The notes below the pieces were generated by a model. That model worked only from the letters and a program-made list of their open reading frames with translations. It had not been told where the DNA came from and made no database searches. A stretch of 64,000 nt of DNA. It comes from Mortierella sp. BCC40632. Taxonomy: Eukaryota > Mortierellomycota > Mortierellomycetes > Mortierellales > Mortierellaceae. Positions 49,836 through 61,378 of this stretch are shown piece by piece (positions within the stretch are counted from its first letter, which is position 1; each line of letters starts with the position of its first letter). Where the stretch lies: NCBI GenBank assembly GCA_011634665.1, contig WAEK01000016.1, positions 980,001-1,044,000 on the forward strand. Reading direction: 5' to 3'. The position numbers and the translations under genes are program-made.

Positions 49836-52425
49836 CTACTGATACTGGTCCGCATACCAAATCTCAGCTATCTTTCCACTCAGCGCAGGTCCGATCTTTT
49901 TTCGACCAACGTTGGATCCAGACCTTGCTATGAGCCCTTTCCTCTTTTTCGCATTTGTTTCTCCTCGCTCCTTATCCAGCGCTGAAAAGAGTGCTCTTGG
50001 TGTCCCATACACTCGGGCGATTTCCATCGCCTTGTCGCTACTCACCCCACGAATAGTCATCAACATCTTGACAAAGTAGTCTCTGACTGTGAGCGTATCT
50101 GATTTGCCATTGAGAACACAGAATGACCTATAGCTTGTCACATAGGTCCGTTCCTCATAAATATCGCGCAAATAGCTCTGGAGATCCAGGTATGTTAGCC
50201 GATCAACCACTTCTTCAGGAATGCCATACAGTGTCTTGTTCTACGTTTACCAGATAGAAACAGACTTGGTCAGCATTCAAGTGATGACAGAGCTGTTATC
50301 ATGAATAATATATATGTGTGTGCCACTCACCTTGTAAAGTTGTCTGATAGCGTTGGTTATACTGACATAGTAGTCAATGGTCTGGTCAGTGCTCTGAGTC
50401 CGCTTAAGGAAAAAACCCTCGTGGACCTGCAAACCAGTCATAGCTGATCGGAGGGAATCCATCCCGATATCGTACATTTCGCCTGCAATATATGTCTCTA
50501 TCAAATAAATGATATTCCCTAGTCCGGACCGTCGTAACCGAAACTGGAAAGAGAGAAAGCACAGTCAGTAGGTGAGTGGAGAAAAGTGGCGCAGGGACCT
50601 CATCAAAGGGTTTACCTTTTGCTCATCGAATCGCCCGTCTTTTATACTAAATACTAAATCATCCATTCGCTTTCGCTCAACTACATAGTCGAGCACAAGT
50701 TCATCTGGATTTGTCGTGCAATACTCTGGCTTCATCCGTGCTACCCAGACAGCATCTCCAATATCCAAGGAACGAACATCAACATCAACTCCTTTTTCAA
50801 CCAGCTTTTGTCTGATATAATCCCGGTCATTCAAGGCCCTCATCTCACGAACATCTAGAACCAAACATATATCATACGTTCCTGGATGGACGACAAATGG
50901 TCTAAACTTGGCTAGTTCTGCGATGCTCTTTGTAGGTTTCCGTGCATCCTCGTCTGTTGCCCCTGCAAAAGAATTGCTCCGCGAGCTGGGTAATGACTGA
51001 TAATCAATTGTTCCGCTCCCTGAACGAGGTATTGGTTGGCTTGGCAAAGGGTTTTTGGAAGTGGGTGACATGAACTGATCTCTTCTTGCAATGAAAGTGT
51101 CCAATCTCGTTGAACTTTCTGCTGAAATACTTTTGGCGCTATTCTGCCCGTCGAAAAGGTTGGTTGTTGTTGTTGTCCGCTGTAGACCTATCTTTGGGAA
51201 TGTATGTACTTCTTGGTCATGCGCGCGGAGAGGTGCAGAGGGTGATGATTTCGGCGGATCCACATCACTATTTATATCGTCTTCCGAGTCTGAAAGCAAA
51301 CATACTGTTTGCGAGTCAATGCCCTTGCTACGGAGTCTTGATGAAGATGAATACAAGTTTGATCCAATTCTTCCCAAGGACGATGACGAAAGTGTATTCT
51401 TAGATGCCTTGGTCAGGGTAGAAGACACCTGTGTATCATTCACATAGAAATCATCCCATCCAACTATGTCATCATCGTCCTGCTCCTCCTGAGTCGGGTG
51501 CTTTGTAAAGGCAGGACCGTTGTTGGATGAGGATGGGGGCTGGGCTATGGAAGATTGTGCAGGTCCTGCAGTTGGTGGTGGTTCTGTGCCGTTGGCTATG
51601 GCTCTCATTCGCTTTGCGATATCTGCTCCTTCCTCGGTTAGATGGAACATAGCCCCTGACCGGTAGACAAGGCTCTTGCCCTCCAATGTTTTGATTGAGT
51701 CCCATCCCGTGTAAAACTTTCCATGTTCCGGGTTAGTCAGAGAGGTATCCGTATAGATCTGACCACGCGCTTGGATCTCTTGTTTAGTCAGGCAACCCTC
51801 TCTGCTCTGCTCTTTAGCGTCTAAGAGAGCAAGCAGAATAGCATAGGGGCCCGATCGGAAGCTTGGAACGTAGGGCTTATCAACTTTGTTCCTGGGCTTC
51901 TTTGGTTTCGGCAGTTGATTAATATCCGCGTTCTCGACCTCTCCTGTCTTTGTTTTTCGCTTCTTTGGTGCTATTTCGTTCAATCCATGGTCCGATTGCA
52001 CACACCCCACATAGTTGCCATTGTTAGGCGACCCTTGTTTTTATCTCTTAGAAATCCTCTTTCAGCTTGGACATTGAGATATAGAACAAAGGATGCTTAC
52101 TCGGCATGATGAAATTGTTCTCCTTGCAATATTGGGCTAGTCTCTTCTCTAACATCCCTACAATCCCTACACCCACTCCAGCTAGACACAGTGCCTCTAC
52201 CGGGTGAGTGAAGGGGGCTGGATACTTGGCCATGGACTCATATGCCTATTTAAACCATTCGAGAAGTCAGAGTCTAGTTGGTGATTGAGCAGACCAAGCA
52301 GAATGAATCCAACCGTTTACCTTCCGGTAAGTATAGTACTGCTTGTTAGCGTTGACACGCGCATTCTCCATCCACTCTCCTATCCATTCGAGATATAGTG
52401 GATTCCCGCATTCTAATGGGTCCAT
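49836..52425 (-). CDS. MUS81: Mus81, structure-specific endonuclease catalytic subunit
   Basis: Five exons (52425-52321, 52245-52101, 52033-50616, 50543-50331, 50240-49836) join in phase to about 761 residues. Mus81 with its partner Eme1/Mms4 cuts branched DNA, 3' flaps and recombination intermediates in the nucleus. The N-terminal helix-hairpin-helix region starts NPLYLEWIGEWMENAR. A winged-helix-like region follows (PYVPSFRSGPYAILLALLD, GWDSIKTLEGKSLVYR). The ERCC4 nuclease domain has DICLVLDVREMR, SLDIGDAVWVAR and the catalytic VERKRMDD with intact Glu-Arg-Lys and Asp. The C-terminal HhH region has SDTLTVRDYFVKMLMTIRGVS. A Ser-rich linker of about 180 residues separates the winged helix and nuclease. 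Exon 3 uses an AAG acceptor. The start is the first ATG of the frame. Confidence 0.95.
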
Positions 52426-52850
52426 TTTGGGCGATCAGTAAAGAGGAGAATGGAGGACTCAACTTCCACCAAAGCTTCTTCCAGTTCATGTAACCATGAT
52501 CATCTTGGACAACAGACCAACCCCTTAATGTACTAGATGGTCTATGTGGTCTCTGAGACGCTCTGTGTTGCGCGCAACACGCCTTGATCGTGTAGCCTGT
52601 CTTGGACGACTCGCGCTCTTGGTTCACGTACTCAACCGCCTCACGGATTCTCACCGTCCTATCTTCCTCACAGCACCGTATCGCATGCGCTACTCTTGCA
52701 TCTGACTTCTTACACTCGTCCCTGCTGACCCCCACAGAAACATTGATATCTCACTCGTGGATAGTTCCTTGGGACAGCACACCAAGTGTTGAAATCTCCG
52801 ACTAGTGCAGTCTACAGCACAAAACCGTTGGTAGCTCTTGCACCACCAAT

Positions 52851-52885
<35 letters not shown>

Positions 52886-54157
52886 TAGCTGGTGATGATG
52901 TAGCTCTTTTGAGTCGAGGCTTCGAGTGCTCACTGTACCTAGGGTATTCCATCCACCTCTACCATGGACTGTGTTGTTTTTAGGTCGTCATGTTGCTGGA
53001 CTCTCTCTAGAGCTCCTTTGACCTTGCTGTGCCTATTCTGCCTTAACCGATAATTTTGTTTTTTTGCGGTCCGTCTTGTCCCTAATGCCTCGCTGATTTG
53101 GTGGGCTGCAGTCGTGCACGTCTTGGGGAGACTTGGTGGTTGCAACTCAAGACTGGGATGACACTTTTTTTCTTTAGAGCTACTGGTCTCTATTACGGTG
53201 TCTGTAGATAGCTATGGTAGATTACAAAAAGAAAGAATAGAAAGGAAGGAAGGAAGGAAGAAAAACGTCTATGTCAGTGGCACCGCCCATATCCAACCAT
53301 TCTCTAATCCATAACTTTACCTTGGCTCAATTTCCAAAGAATGACGCTGTCTTTGTTGGGATGAGTCCTGGGATCGTAAAGATGAGCGTAAAATGTCCGA
53401 TGGCGGGCCAAGAGATTGAATCGCATGTGAACCGATGTCTCTTACTCCTTATCCAGCCGCTCTGTTGCATCCTCAACCGTGGGCCTTTCGGATACCCATC
53501 ACGGTTTGATCCGCATTGGATTGTGACTTCAAGATCCACTGTTGATAGACTATATCATATCTCATGTCTTTTATCAATCCCTTCCTCATGCATTCGTGCA
53601 GATCCCTGCCATACCGAAAGTCGCCTTTCTCGCTCTCACTGCAGGTTAGCCATGCGGAAAACAGATTTCAAAGATACGCTAATGGTCACAAATACTATCT
53701 GAGAGCCTTCAAGTCAGCCTTCACAGTGTCGAAGAGTCGTTCTCTCGAATGAATGACCAAGACTGTTGTCTCCTATCGGGCCATTTCCTCAAGACTACGC
53801 AAACAATGGCAAGAGTTCAAGCTGATCTTCTGCGCTAGAGCCTATTGGCAACTAGTTTCTGCATCGCAAGAACGCTCGAAATATTCCTGGCAGTTAATGG
53901 GAGATTGAGGACGGGATGAGATTTTTTTTTTTTTTTATGGTATCGTTCATCACATCTGGTAAGATTTGAACCACCAGCCCACGATCCATAAAACATCACT
54001 TTGGCTGCCACAGTCTTTCAAACTAATCAGAGAGTAAAAGAACCATGTTGATGAAAGCCCGCAACTTTTAGTCTTTTCGATATGCGGACAAACGCGAGAA
54101 CCGAAGTCTATTAAGCTGCGCTATTTTTCTTCTCTTTGCGTAGAAAGAAGTGACACT
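52426..54157. other. Mus81 upstream region with possible mobile-element relic
   Basis: About 1.7 kb. A minus-strand open frame at 52441-52735 (separate entry) lies next to the Mus81 start. A 33-T run is at 52852-52884, a GGAA array near 53243-53262 and a T run near 53923-53937. Short open frames at 53271-53752 are not recognisable. Confidence 0.45.
52441..52735 (-). pseudogene. Possible transposase-like helix-turn-helix fragment
   Basis: The open frame contains RVAHAIRCCEEDRTVRIREAV, then EYVNQERESSKTGYTIKACC and AQHRAS. This resembles the psq/CENP-B-type HTH start of pogo-like fungal transposases, where an ER-rich helix precedes a recognition helix. After that the frame degenerates and runs towards the Mus81 5' end. 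The comparison is from memory only and the fragment is short, so it may be a relic or chance. No terminal repeats were found. Confidence 0.25.
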
Positions 54158-57100
54158 CTATCGACAAATCGCGTCGTATTCCCTTATTCGCATTGAACCC
54201 CCGCGTCCTCTTCTTCCTCCTCCCACACCAATCAAGGCTTTGCCTAAGCTAAGTGCCTCTAAGTCATCCTCTGGCTCTGGCAAGTCTTCCCAACGCATAG
54301 GCTGTCTTTGGTGCTGTAGGAGATGGTTCTGCGAGTCTATCGTCTCCAGAGGGTCGAATCTTGGACAGCTATAGACGTACTCTGGGTGGAATAGCCAGAG
54401 ATGACCATTATTTTCGGCACTGAGACACTTTTCGCATGGCTGAGTAATATGATATCCAACCGCGTTCCCGCAGACAATACATGCTGTGTCGCGGATCTTG
54501 CAGAAGCAGTTTGTCGGTCGGTAGTCAGCCCCGATCATTTGGACACTATGTCAGACAATAAAGGATAAACAAGTTAACAACCTGATGAAGAGATTCGCAA
54601 GCTTATAGTAACAGACTCACTAAAAGAGAAAGAGGTGGGGTTCGCATACGACTGTGGGCCATCATCTGTGGAGAATAACCCAATCGTCTGGTCCGCTAAA
54701 AGCTGAGCCTACAATGAGAGGAAAAGAACAAATGATATGAGAAACAGAGGGAGCCTTTACAAAGAACCCGTCTACTGTTTCAGCAAAAAACAGCTCTGTC
54801 TGGCATTCTTTCGCATATATAGTCTTACTTTCATACCGCGCTCGCAAATAATCGACTGGCAGAACCGACAAGCCATTCGAACAACCTCTTTCAGGCCAAT
54901 GTTGAGCTGTCCCTGCAGCCGCCGAGTCCTGTAGTCGTCCTCATAGAGGTATTGGTAGTAGTTGGATGAAGATCCCGCTCCTGAGGGACGATTGGGATTG
55001 TGACCATTGGCGTCCACACCTGCTGCCGAACCCGCCGGATACGAGGCAGGAGCCCATCCGCCCGCTTCGGCACGTTCTACTGTCTCTGAGTATGAAGAAT
55101 GTGGGAAGATAGTTTGACTAGAAGTACTAGTCGATCCTGTTCGACGACGGTGCAAGTTTGAACCATCCACTGAGTCATTTGAATACTGAGTCCCAAAACC
55201 GCGATGGTTGTTATTGCTAGGATGCCGGTGTCCATAGCTTGTCATTATGTCGTGAGGACGGACAAACCTGGCAGTTAGATGGGGCGAGTGGAAATAACGA
55301 CTCGGAATTGGAATGTTGGAGGGAAACGAAGAGCCTGAAGAGCCATTGTGGTGAACGGTTTGTGAGGAAGAGATTGACTGTGGGTTCCGACGACTAGAAT
55401 ATCCACCAGAACCGAGATCAGCGTCCAAAGGACTTGTGGCAGCAAGGGAAGGAGAAGAAAGGCTCTCTGTGGTTTCGGATAAGTGATTATTTTCTTGAGA
55501 TATTTGCTGACGGTAGTAGTTGGACCGGTGTTGTTCAAATGAACGAGTCGATTGACTAAGCGATCCCAATGCAAACCAATGCCCTGCCTGGCCTTCGCCC
55601 ACTAGTATCCGTCTTCCTTCTGCATCAGGTTCAGCTCTGTTTTGCTCTTCGTTCGAAATAACAGCCGAATTAGCTGTTCTTCCATCGTTGCCAGAGTCTG
55701 TTCTTCCAAAACTGTTGCTCATCTGTTGTCGTGCAAGATCATGACGTCTCAAATCAGTCCCCGTGACAAATGGCCGGTAAGGTCCGTTGACATGACGCAC
55801 TGGAGGAGTGGCACCGTTGTTCCGACTCAGTTCTGGAAGAGGCGTGGTGTGGTGTAGCCTCAGGTTATTTTGATGAGAATGATACGACGGGAAGGAACCC
55901 GAGGCTCGACCTGGAGGTGGTGAGGAGAGCACAATAACTGACTCGGAGGTGGGAGAAAAGTAGGATGCAGAAATGGAAGGTTGTCGGTAGAGTTCTCCTA
56001 TTCCTCCTTCTCCACTTTGAGTCGAAGAGTCAACATGTCTGCCGCCGTAGTCTCCCTCGTACTCGTCCAAACCGTATCTGGCGGCTGCTGCTGCGTCTGC
56101 TGCGTCTGCCATTGCAGATACTGAGATAGGAGATGGAAGCAGAGCTGGAGAGGATCCTCGTTCTTGGGTTGCTGGTGCTGTTGACATCGAAGCAGGATAG
56201 GAGATATCAAAGTTGTCCTCATCTTCATTATCAGAATCACTCTCATTTCGCTGAGAACCGACAAGTGTATGCGTAGGGTGAATTCGATTGAACTCCTCGC
56301 GGGCTTGTCGCATATGGTTCTCGAACTCACGTTGGCGGTGGACCATCATATGTTGCAGATCATACATGTCAAGTCCGCTTGTCAGACTTTGCATGTCGAT
56401 ATCGTATCCGCCTTCGTCCATATTATCGCTCTCGCTGACAATCTCTAGCGTATCCTCATAATTGGTTTGTGGCATCATGATATGATGGTCATTAGCAGAT
56501 TCTCTGCTTCTTGCTATAGCCTGCTCATTACTGCTGTGTGTATCTATAGGGTGACGACCCACTTCGTTATCGGTGCTATCGCCACTTTCATGACTGTGGT
56601 TCCGCAAATCTTGAGTTCCGTCTAGGAACGTGGGTGGTTCATCCTGCATAGGTTGCGAGACTTGGATACTGGAGACGGCTGTCATCAATGACCGGTAGAG
56701 GTCTTCATTCGATTCGTCTGACAGGACCTCGGCATTATCGCTGACGGGGTCAAGCCTATGCATCGAGTGCATAAATTCTGCAAATCGAGTAGCGAAGTAG
56801 GCTCCTTGTTGGTATTGATGCTGGTGCGAGTATTGGTGCGGGTACTGCTGAGGCCGCTGGGAAAACGTTGGACCCAAATCATCTTCGTTTCTTTCATTCT
56901 CTCCAAGTTCAGTGTCCATTGGGGATCCGTTGACACTGTTCATGTCAGAACGAGGAAGCCTTGCAAAGGAATCGGCGATTGCCACTTCTGGAGAGGCGAG
57001 GTCAATGCACATGTCGTTAATAACATCAGCCGTTACAGGAGTGTCGCTTGTCGCTCGCCCCCAGTTGTGGGAGCTGCTACGACTTTGAGCTGTTGCAAGA

Positions 57101-57177
57101 GTTGTGGATTCACGAGGTCGTTCGGCGGTGGGTAACATGCCCCCCGGCATTCCTGGAACTCTTGATACTCCTGGCAT
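54158..57177 (-). CDS. FAM72-domain protein with a long disordered N-terminus
   Basis: Three exons (57177-54829, 54708-54650, 54545-54158) join in phase to about 931 residues. The last 190 residues match the FAM72 family, small zinc-binding-like proteins studied mainly in vertebrates. Matching blocks are ACRFCQSIICERGMK, LLADQTIGLFSTD, CFCKIRDTACIVCGNAVGYH, CEKCLSAENNGHLWLFHPEYVY and WEDLPEPEDD. Cysteine pairs CRFC, CFCK, CIVC and CEKC suggest metal sites. The first 750 residues are Ser/Asn/Gln/Asp-rich and disordered, with repeated acidic patches and PHS/RHPSNNNH stretches. Family members are usually about 150 residues, so this is a large extension. Exon 2 requires the donor TC then GTATGC. 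An open, phase-compatible upstream exon ending near 57306 could add residues before 57177, so the N-terminus is uncertain. Confidence 0.8.
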
Positions 57178-57417
57178 TCTCGTGTCTCTGTGCAAGCGAT
57201 GTGGTGGCCTCGACTTTGAGATAGGAGTGCAAGCTGAATATTAGTTTGTCTCCTTGGTGTAGTTGTGAGAGGCAGAGTACAGGATTCGATTAGCCTTAGC
57301 GCTTACCACTGAGTGGATTTGAGGAGGGTGTCTGTTCACCAGAGGTCAAAGTGGAGACGAGGGAAAGGCTTGAGAACAACGAGGTTAAAAGGGAGAACGG
57401 GACTGGTAGAAAGAAAG

Positions 57418-57451
<34 letters not shown>

Positions 57452-57703
57452 TTGGCACTCTTTGGCGAGACATGCGTCAACAACCATTCGAAGGTATGAA
57501 AATCTCTTTGGGTTGCAGAGAGAAATGGTCATGGGTGGGTTTGCGACACTGGCTGAACGGGTGTCTATACGTCAATGCGGCTTGCAAGAGGGTGGCGGGG
57601 AGGAGAATGGTGAATGGCGGCAGATCGTCCTCAGATCTTTACCGCCTATACGACTCTCCCACGGAAGAGACGCCACTCAAAGACAACACACACGCACACG
57701 CAG

Positions 57704-57707
<4 letters not shown>

Positions 57708-57767
<60 letters not shown>
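57708..57767. repeat. (GA)n microsatellite
   Basis: About 29 GA units upstream of the FAM72-type gene, followed by imperfect GA units to 57790. Confidence 0.9.
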
Positions 57768-57770
<3 letters not shown>

Positions 57771-58923
57771 CGAGAGAGAGAGGGAGCGAAACCTTTCCCA
57801 GCCCGTGACTATCAGATAATAGCTGAGGAGGAATGCTGCGGTCTTTGGATGCACAAGAGACAAGAAAAAAAAAAACTATTATTGTGTTTGTCTTTTCTTG
57901 GGTCTCTCTTTCTCTCTCACACACACACACTCTCTCCTCCTCTCTCTTCCCTTTGTTCGGTGACAGCTAGAGAGGGTTTGGCGGGGAACTAATGCTATCC
58001 TCGGCTATGGTTGACTTGTGTGTCTGCTGCATAGACGCTTCGACACATGTTCAGCCGCGCCTCTTTTTTTTTTTTTTTTTTTCTTCTTTTCTTTTCTATT
58101 TCCGTGGGCGCAGTTGGTAGGAGGATATTCCTGGGTCAAATTCGTCCAAATCGATCTTCGGACGCTCTCAAAGCCCACTCCATCAGCCATATTATTCACG
58201 TGCGGCTCGTGTGGAGAACAACTGAGGACACGAACATAAAAAAAAAAAGCATGAAAACGCGGGGTACACAAGAGACTGCGGGGGGATTAAAAGACGTGCA
58301 TGGTCACTCCTCTGTCTCGAGACCTGAACACAAGTGATGGAGGCCGAATGAATGGGCGCAGAAACGTCAAAAGAAAAAGGCTGACGCAAATATGCAAAGT
58401 GACTAAAAAAAATCCAAGGTGGGATGATGGCTGTTCTCTGGCAAGGTGGAGAAATGAGGCGAATGAGCAGAGAATGCATTCGATTCGAATGCATGGTTCT
58501 CTCGATCCGCATCTTTCCGATATGTCAGCACTATTGCTGTCAGAAGAAAAAAAAAAAAAAAAAAAAAGCAAAATGGTAGAGCCAAGAACGGGAGCAAAAG
58601 GAACTTGAGCAGGACAGTAATAGTCCTTTTTTACGCGAATCCGCTCTTCCACTCAACGCGAGAAGATGACCACGGCCAAGAAGCCGACAAAAGAGTGAGC
58701 AAGCAAGCATAGACAGCCAACTGGTGCCTGAGCGAAAAAAGGAGACATGGGCGTTTCTTGACCAGCTCACCAACCACACGCGGACTTGGGTTTTTTTGTC
58801 TCCACAAGCCAATCTGTACTGCAGTAGGTCGGTAGACGGAGCAACAAGGGCCCTGGCCGAACCATTGATTAACGGTCAGTGGCTAACCGGTTGTTGACAT
58901 CCAAAAAGTTCCAAAGGACGCTG

Positions 58924-58931
58924 TATAAATA
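58924..58931 (+). promoter_or_regulatory. TATA box candidate
   Basis: TATAAATA in a GC-rich setting (CTGTATAAATAGCGCCGCCC), about 1.2 kb upstream of the LIM gene start codon. It could drive a transcript with a long or spliced leader for that gene. No other gene between is evident. Confidence 0.35.
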
Positions 58932-59285
58932 GCGCCGCCCGAAGCCTTTTAATCCTGTAGGAAAGTCTGGAAAGGAGCGGGGAGCGGAAGCGACTGCAGA
59001 TGAGCTGTTGCTGTTGCTGCTGCCGCGAAGTTGTTTGGAGTGTGCCTGCGCCTACCGCTGCTGCTTCTGCTGTTTCTGCTGCTGTGCCTACTCATAAAAG
59101 ATTCAAGGGGAGGCTGATGTGGGCCAGATGGGCCATGGCGGCGGACATGGGTGAAAACAGGGGCGGGCACAAGAGAGACAAGGAAAGGGAGACTGTCACA
59201 ATCGCGCCCTCGCACAGGCACCCACACTTCCCCAGCTGGTACACACACCTGACCTTTGGTGCCTCTGGTCGCGCTGATCAATGCT

Positions 59286-59322
<37 letters not shown>

Positions 59323-59907
59323 ATTTTACATTTGCAGCCATTTTTTTTTTTTTTTTTTTCACTCACTCGCTCGCTCGCTTGTTCGCCCTGTCCTTGTTCT
59401 TTCTCTCTCTTTCTCTTTCTCCATCACACACACACACACACACACAGTCTTGTCTCATCTCCGCACTTGTTCAGCCGCCGCAAAATCGACATCGATTTTA
59501 TTCATTCGCTATTCGTTTCATTCGGCATTGCATTCTTCCTCCCCTCCCTCACTGCATCCTCTTCGCTTCCATACCTTTCTTCACCTCGCCCTATCCAACC
59601 CAACCGACTCGACCTCGCCCACCACAAAGCCTCTTTCTCTCCTCTTCTCCTTCCACCGGCCCTTGCCTTGGCCCCAATCTACTCTTGGATCCTGGTTCTC
59701 TCTGCGTCCCCATCCCCGGGCCGGGTGTCCTCTGCAGCTCTGTGTTACGCTGCTGCCTCTTTTTGCCCTTTCTCCCCAATTCTCTTTTTGCTCTTTGACC
59801 ATTATCTCTCTATCTTTTATATATATATCTTCTTGCGCACGCTCTCTCGGCTCTAATAAACTTTCTCACTTTCTCTCTTTCTCTCCGTCCCAGTTCTTCA
59901 TCGCCAT

Positions 59908-59938
<31 letters not shown>

Positions 59939-60150
59939 CGTCGTTGACCCCGTTCGTAGCCGCCCCGTCCTCCTCCTCTTCTACTGCCGCCTTCATCCCT
60001 CCCCCCCCACCCTCCGCCCCCCTTCTCCTCCTCTTCCTTTTTCATTTTTTCCTTTTCCTTTCATCTCTTCACCCCATCGTTTTTTCTTTGTTTCAATCGG
60101 CTATTTTCGTTAATCCACCATCGCTACGTTCCTCCCGCGCGTCGGTTCTC

Positions 60151-61340
60151 ATGTCCCAGAAAATGTCTGATCTCGACCTACCCCAGCCGCTTCTGCCACC
60201 ACCATCACAGCATCTGCCCGGCAGCCACCCCCACAGGGCCTCCAGAGACATGGCTGCCCAGGCCGCAACCCCGCTCCACACAGACCAACCACGGATCATG
60301 AGCGAGCCCATCCAGACTGCAGATTCCAATGCCAATGCACCAGACGCCACGCACACTGCACTGGCGCCTGATTCTAGCGCCAATGCAAATCTTGCACCCG
60401 ACCTCACCACTAATGCTGACGATACCAATACCAATGAACATACCCAGGCCACCAGTGCCAAAGCTGATTCAGCAACGGTCCTTTCAACACCCCATCCAGC
60501 CTCACCGACCCAGCACGTGCGCTCCAATCCTTTGCCCGAAGCATCGCCCTCTGTCCAACAACGATGCGCCGCATGCGACAAGCAGATGCAGGGGTCTTTT
60601 GTCCGAGCATTGGGGGCCACGTACCATCTCGACTGTTTCAGGTGCTTGGTAAGGTCCATCCCGCGCCCATGCTCATTCGGCCTAATCAGCCTCACCAAGA
60701 CCACACACACGCCCACAAACTACATACACGAACCATGCTGCTCTCATTGGCCCAGTGGTGGGGGAGGCGAGCTCTGCCTCTCCAAACGCCCAAAAGCCCA
60801 TTTTTTTCTCTCTCTCTCTCAATCTCTTGCTCTCTCAATTCCTGTCACGTCGATACACGTCGCTTCGTAACGCACCAACCAAGCTCATTCCTTGAACCAT
60901 TGTACCAATGACTAACGAGACCATGTGATCCTCTCATTTTAGGATTGTGATCAAGTTGTCGCCCAAAAGTTCTTTCCAATCGACGCAGACAACAAACAGT
61001 TTCCATTATGTGAGCGCGATTACTTTCGACGACTAAACTTGCTCTGCCACTCATGTGGCCAGGCCTTGCGTGGTAGTTACATCACTGCATTGGACAACAA
61101 GTATCACATCGAACACTTTACATGCTCGGTCTGTCCAACTGTTTTTGGACCTCAGGATTCATATTATGAACACGATGGCAAGGTTTACTGCCATTACCAT
61201 TACTCGATCTGTTACGCTGTCAAGTGTGCAGGTTGTCAAACCGCTATTCTAAAGCAGTTTGTCGAGATCAATCGCAACGGCCAAGATGAACATTGGCATC
61301 CTGAATGTTATATGATCCACAAGGTACGCAGCGGCTTCAT

Positions 61341-61378
<38 letters not shown>

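Larger units (their letters stand above)
57178..60150. other. Divergent intergenic region before the LIM gene
   Basis: About 3 kb between the minus-strand FAM72 gene and the plus-strand LIM gene. It contains poly(A) at 57418-57447, a GA array at 57708-57767, T runs near 58064-58083 and 59341-59359, a second GA array at 59287-59321, CA repeats, a TATA box at 58924 and long CT-rich leader-like sequence from 59380 to 60150. A possible 5' exon of the FAM72 gene ends near 57306. No independent gene is supported. Confidence 0.5.

Noticed and set aside
53941..53985. A possible tRNA B box (GGTTCAAATC on the minus strand)
   Set aside because: The T-arm does not pair with the needed five bases and no acceptor stem or A box fits at the correct spacing.
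54601..54640. A TTTCTCTTTTAG acceptor-like site and a GTGAGT donor-like site in the FAM72 gene
   Set aside because: Using the GTGAGT gives a phase that hits a stop in the next exon; the GTATGC donor at 54649 restores the FAM72 frame.
59000..59947. A 315-residue plus-strand open frame beginning with a run of cysteines
   Set aside because: It is built from CTG, GA, CT and CA repeats and poly(T), overlaps other frames of the same kind, and looks like leader DNA of the LIM gene.
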